Assembly (NCBI RefSeq): GCF_964019385.1
Contig: NC_088653.1
Span: forward strand, 17,917,389-17,981,388
DNA: 64,000 nucleotides
Origin: Sycon ciliatum
Taxonomy: Eukaryota; Porifera; Calcarea; Leucosolenida; Sycettidae
Reading direction: 5' to 3'
The notes under the pieces: model-generated
What the model saw: only the letters and a program-made list of their open reading frames with translations
Database searches by the model: none
What the model was told of the DNA's origin: nothing
Made by a program: the position numbers and the translations under genes
In this document: piece by piece, positions 60,418 to 64,000 of the stretch
Numbering within the stretch: position 1 is the first letter of the stretch
Layout of the letters: the number at the start of each line of letters is the position of its first letter

Positions 60418-62640
60418 CATACATGTACATGGACATGTACACTGAAGTAGGGTAATTCTATGGTGCATTTCCACGAAAGGTTTGCAGGTACTTGAAGTAT
60501 GTGTGCAGTGAATGGGGTTTTCCGTCTTTCACCACATTGTGGTGGGTGTGATCTACTCACCTCTGGAGCTGCATCTGCGCCTTGACCCCAGGTGGCGTTC
60601 CTGCGGATGCGGAAAACGGGGCCAACAGCCGAGCCTCACACGAACCGTTTTCCTTTTTTGTACTTACTTATAGTGCTTGCCATGACTGCTTATTATGTTT
60701 CTCTTTATTGGGAAACTATTGAAAGAAAATATGTACTACTGTTCTGTAGTGTACTGCACTCGGGCTGAAACGCTTGGTTCTCTTTACGAAGCACTTGTTG
60801 GTTTTTGTTATTTCAAGTTACCGACCTCTGATATCAGTTGCCTCCTTTATCACCTCTCCGACGAAATCTACATCTCACCAGTAAACCTTGATTCCAAGAG
60901 CCTATCAAGTCCCCAGCTCTTAATCTGTGGCTTATTCGGCGTTGGAGTGTCCAGGGGACAAGGAGACTTGCGTACAAAACACCCACATCCGTGCATCATC
61001 AACTCAAACGCACAAACACATCGTCAAACCTGAACAGTACGGATGGGTATCAGTGGCCGCTTGTTTCAAGGACAACAACAGTGAAATAGACCAATGGTGC
61101 AATGCGGTGAATAACGTGATGTGAACTACACAGTTGCCAATTTAAATAGAAGTACAGCAACTGGTATAATGAGCAAAATATAACGAATAACTGCCATTTC
61201 AAAGAGACAGTTTGTCATATGTCGCAAATATGGATAATAAAACAGTCTCACAATGCGCCATGTGACACTTTTCCACAATTATTTCCACGTACTGGTCGGA
61301 ATAGTGCCTGTGGAATCAGCAGCTATCCGTCCTCCCAGTACATGCGTAAACAGCGTTAGCTAGTGATAAAACCTTTGTGGAAGAGTTACACTCTAGTGTA
61401 GAGGCAGTCTACCCAGTGAACAGTGAAGACTGCCAGTACATACAAAGACTTTAGTTTAGGTAGCTATGTCTAGAGTGCAACATAATCCACACCAAACTGA
61501 CCGGCCAAGTGTTACTCCATACAGCATTCACGGCAGTTCAGCATGCTTGCCAGTTGAGCGACTGCTTTTTCAAAGGCGTACAGCCGGTCGGGCAAGTGCT
61601 TCATACAGCTACCACCTTTTCTCTACATACGGCTACCTTTCTCTCCGTACAGTGCTCGTATGCTATAGGGTAGCGCAATGCCTTATTCGTCAATATTCTC
61701 TCTTCAAAATCACCAGTCATCTCCGCAACGACGAGAATGCTTGTCGCAGACGTCCACGCGTCGCCGAATACTATCTTTTCCAGCGTAACATCTTGTGCCC
61801 GGCCAACTTCTTCTATCGAAACTTGGGTGACAAAAACGAGTGAAACGAGCTGAGACAAAGTGAGCGAGTGAAATTGGACGTCAAAAAAATTTAAAAAAAG
61901 GGTGAGAATTCCCTCAGCACTTCCTTCTCTCACTGATTAGTAGAGTAGCGAGCTGCAGTCCTGGTTAGAAGGAAGTGGTGGCTGTAGATCGTGATGGTCT
62001 TCTTCCATCACTCAACTGCCGTCCATCTCGCTGCAGTGGCGTTTCTACTAGCTCCAGACGGGGGGGGGAGCTTCTCAAGCGTCTTCTCTTCAACAGCAGG
62101 CGTGCATGAAAGGAATGAGCTTAGACTGGTTTGATTTTATTATGGGATGTGGCTACAACTTGGACAGAGGTGTGACCCCAGTCATGAAGTATAACTTGTT
62201 TCACCCTCTGATTGTTAGTCGCAGCCGCCGGGTGAGCCTGTTGACGGCTGCTGGCAGAGAAGATGGCACTTCGCAGCCGCGAAATCAGCTCAGATTGGGA
62301 GTTAGAGCTGGGAGGCCACGCCCACTGAGCTAGGGATTCGGGTGGTTACGCTTAGCGTTTTCCAATTTCGAATGTGAGATCTCACGGCCAAGTTCGCGCT
62401 CCTCGCGTGACAACGTGAGATTTCAACGCGACAGAGCTAGTGTGGGATAGGCAACTCACGGCGAGAAAGGGCGATGCAACACACGTTTTTTTCTCACGTT
62501 CGTAATTGAAAATAACGATAAGCGTAAACTCTATACTAGATGCCGGTAACACGTAGAGATGGGCTATTAGATATACATTGTAGATCTGCTGCTTGTGATT
62601 TTACAGCACAGAACCCGCCTATATTCACACCAATACACCA
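60418..62640 (+). repeat. Complex repeat R, most complete copy
   Basis: Runs in order through the CTCACCTCTGGAGCTGCATC block near 60560, a TACTGTTCTGTAGTGTACTGCAC block near 60730, GCAATGCGGTGAATAACGTG near 61090, CCTCCCAGTACATGCG near 61332, TCCATACAGCATTCACG near 61517, CGACGAGAATGCTTGTCGC near 61728, TTTGATTTTATTATGGGA near 62128 and TAGATCTGCTGCTTGTGATT near 62580. Useful as the reference order for the family. No conserved frame. Confidence 0.65.
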
Positions 62641-62644
62641 TCGT

Positions 62645-63050
62645 CAAACTATAAGGTCCGTTGCACACTACGTACAAAAACTCATATAAGCTGCGCATAC
62701 TTGTATGTTCCCATGGAAATCAAAGGAATGTGGCGGGAAAATCAAGAAATTGCTTTTTCCTTTTCAGCAAGTCGCGTACCCCTGTAGAAAGCAGCTTATA
62801 TCCTGCTTTTTGCTTGTTTGGCAGCTTTCCTTCTCCGGGTGAGTAAACTTGTCCTGAATCTTCTAAAGCAATGACTTGGAGCGGGGAGCTGGCATCTGCA
62901 ATACAATCGCTTTGCTGGTCTTGAAAGCTTTTGAACAAGGACACAGTGGCGATGGCCACCTTCCGCCTTCCAGTGCTGCCAACCTTCCGTATTTTCCGTA
63001 TTTGTACGGAAAATCACTCCTTCGTCCGCAGTGAGGAATTTGAGCAAAAA
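62645..63050. repeat. Partial PIF-like copy related to 19354-20031
   Basis: The string CGCGTACCCCTGTAGAAAGC and neighbouring TTTCCTTTTCAGC match the inverse of 19884-19932. The left edge, GTTGCACACTACGTACAAAA, resembles that element's terminus. The right end is not found. Confidence 0.45.
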
Positions 63051-63099
63051 TGGTACGGAAAATTGAATAGGATCGATCAGCTACAGGTATGTACATGTA

Positions 63100-63776
63100 C
63101 AGTAAGTATCGTTTATAAAGTGACCGGATATAATGATATACCGGTTATAGTGATAGAACACGTCAAAATCAAAATCAAATCTGAAAAAATACAGCTAAAA
63201 TATCACTATATTATACACTATTATCGGCTATACCGATATATCGCTTATTGTGATGGCCTTCAGGAAGCAAACCATATCAAATGTACAGGAAAATATCGCA
63301 TATAATGATCAAGAGTGATCTTTCTGCATGCTCTTGTCCGTTTCTGGCTGTGTTGCCTCTCACGATGATGTTGCCAACTCACGTACACAGCCACTCATGT
63401 CTATTTCTGGCTCTACGCACTCGTTGGACACCGAGTAGATCTACGATCTACGTGAGCACGGATCCAGCTCAGGCTTTTTTTGGAGAACACGCTGAAGAAG
63501 CAGCCATGCCACATGATGTACTAGTATCGAAGTTCTAGTACATGTACAGTCTGTACTCGTACTGCACTGCCATGCACTGCTCTGTGTCATGCACTGGTAC
63601 ACAGTCCGCGGAGCATGCATGCACTTTCAGCATGCTTTTTCCAGCGTGTACGCATCATTTCATGTGCAGTCATGTGCCATGTGTCGGTCAAACATGCAAA
63701 TCGGCTATAGTGATGCACCGGATATAGTGATACATTTTCGAAAATCAAAGGGGCACGTTATATCCGATATTTACTG
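63100..63776. mobile_element. pogo/Tigger-like MITE, 677 bp
   Basis: Ends CAGTAAGTATCG and CGATATTTACTG-like (actual right end TCCGATATTTACTG), flanked by TA on both sides (63098-63099 and 63777-63778). Sub-terminal sequences are rich in GGATATAATGATA / TATAGTGAT repeats, typical of pogo-type short elements. TA duplication and CAGT termini fit Tc1-mariner/pogo. No transposase. Confidence 0.7.
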
Positions 63777-63778
63777 TA

Positions 63779-64000
63779 TGTAGAAGCATGGCAAGCGCCA
63801 ACTGAGCGATGAATATCCCTGTGCCAAAGCGAGTCTGCCATGCTTCGACTAGATGTAGCACAAAATAACACGTCTTGGTACAAGTCACACATGTTTTGCA
63901 CTAGCAAATTTTGCCACCGACAAGAATGCGAGTGTCAAAAAAGCACAATACAAGCCAGGGAGTAGTACAATACTCCCTGATAGAAGCAATGCACAAGGCA
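63779..64000. other. Window end, nothing recognised
   Basis: Short stretch with no gene or repeat boundary identified. A small palindrome, GGAGTAGTACAATACTCC, lies at about 63958-63975. Confidence 0.4.

Noticed and set aside
1-64000. CRISPR array
   Set aside because: Direct repeats found are minisatellites, LTRs or retrozyme units. None show regular short repeats with unique spacers, and the genome is eukaryotic.

Overview
The window is eukaryotic and most likely from an early-branching animal, with a sponge as my best guess. Spliced phase-1 EGF exons, a secreted protein ending in a CTHRC1-like domain, very dense interspersed repeats, Penelope-type sequence and retrozyme-like hammerhead ribozyme repeats all point that way. 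No operons, ribosome binding sites, rRNA genes or convincing complete tRNA genes were seen. The species assignment is inference.

One host gene can be assembled with good internal support. It lies on the minus strand from 41686 to 16075 and has six exons with canonical GT/AG borders. They encode a signal peptide, one EGF, two calcium-binding EGFs, a coiled coil and a C-terminal CTHRC1-like domain. The exons sum to 1584 nt, 527 codons plus stop, and every junction phase agrees. Its introns hold most of the mobile elements in the middle of the window. A decayed second copy of the last exon lies downstream at about 14155-14480.

Layout. 1-14 kb: mosaic copies of a noncoding complex repeat (called R here), cut by a hAT-type MITE, a nearly full-length RTE-like LINE with a 10-bp target duplication, and a decayed RT pseudogene. 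14-24.4 kb: the 3' exons of the gene, PIF/Harbinger-like and other inverted-repeat elements, and minisatellites. 24.5-33.7 kb: a large inverted duplication whose left arm carries a gutted Ty3/gypsy element and a 958-bp terminal-inverted-repeat element. Its spacer holds a perfect 301-bp palindrome. 33.8-45.5 kb: five hammerhead ribozymes, two inverted SINE copies, a minus-strand LINE, a PIF-like element, a foldback element and the 5' exons of the gene. 46.6-50 kb: a Penelope GIY-YIG fragment bracketed by inverted repeats, and a hAT MITE with a LINE tail nested in it. 50.3-54 kb: a long RT element with a CCHC-type knuckle and a restriction-like endonuclease signature, inserted in a CAAA microsatellite. 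54-64 kb: more R copies, a LINE endonuclease fragment, a non-autonomous LTR element with a nested hAT MITE, and a pogo-like MITE.

The most notable system is the hammerhead ribozyme set. A 228-bp unit is present in tandem, each copy with a complete type I hammerhead, followed by a third diverged hammerhead. A separate dimer-like repeat of 369-bp period carries another, and a fifth stands alone at 33.8 kb. This is the architecture known for small metazoan retrozymes and Penelope-like terminal repeats.
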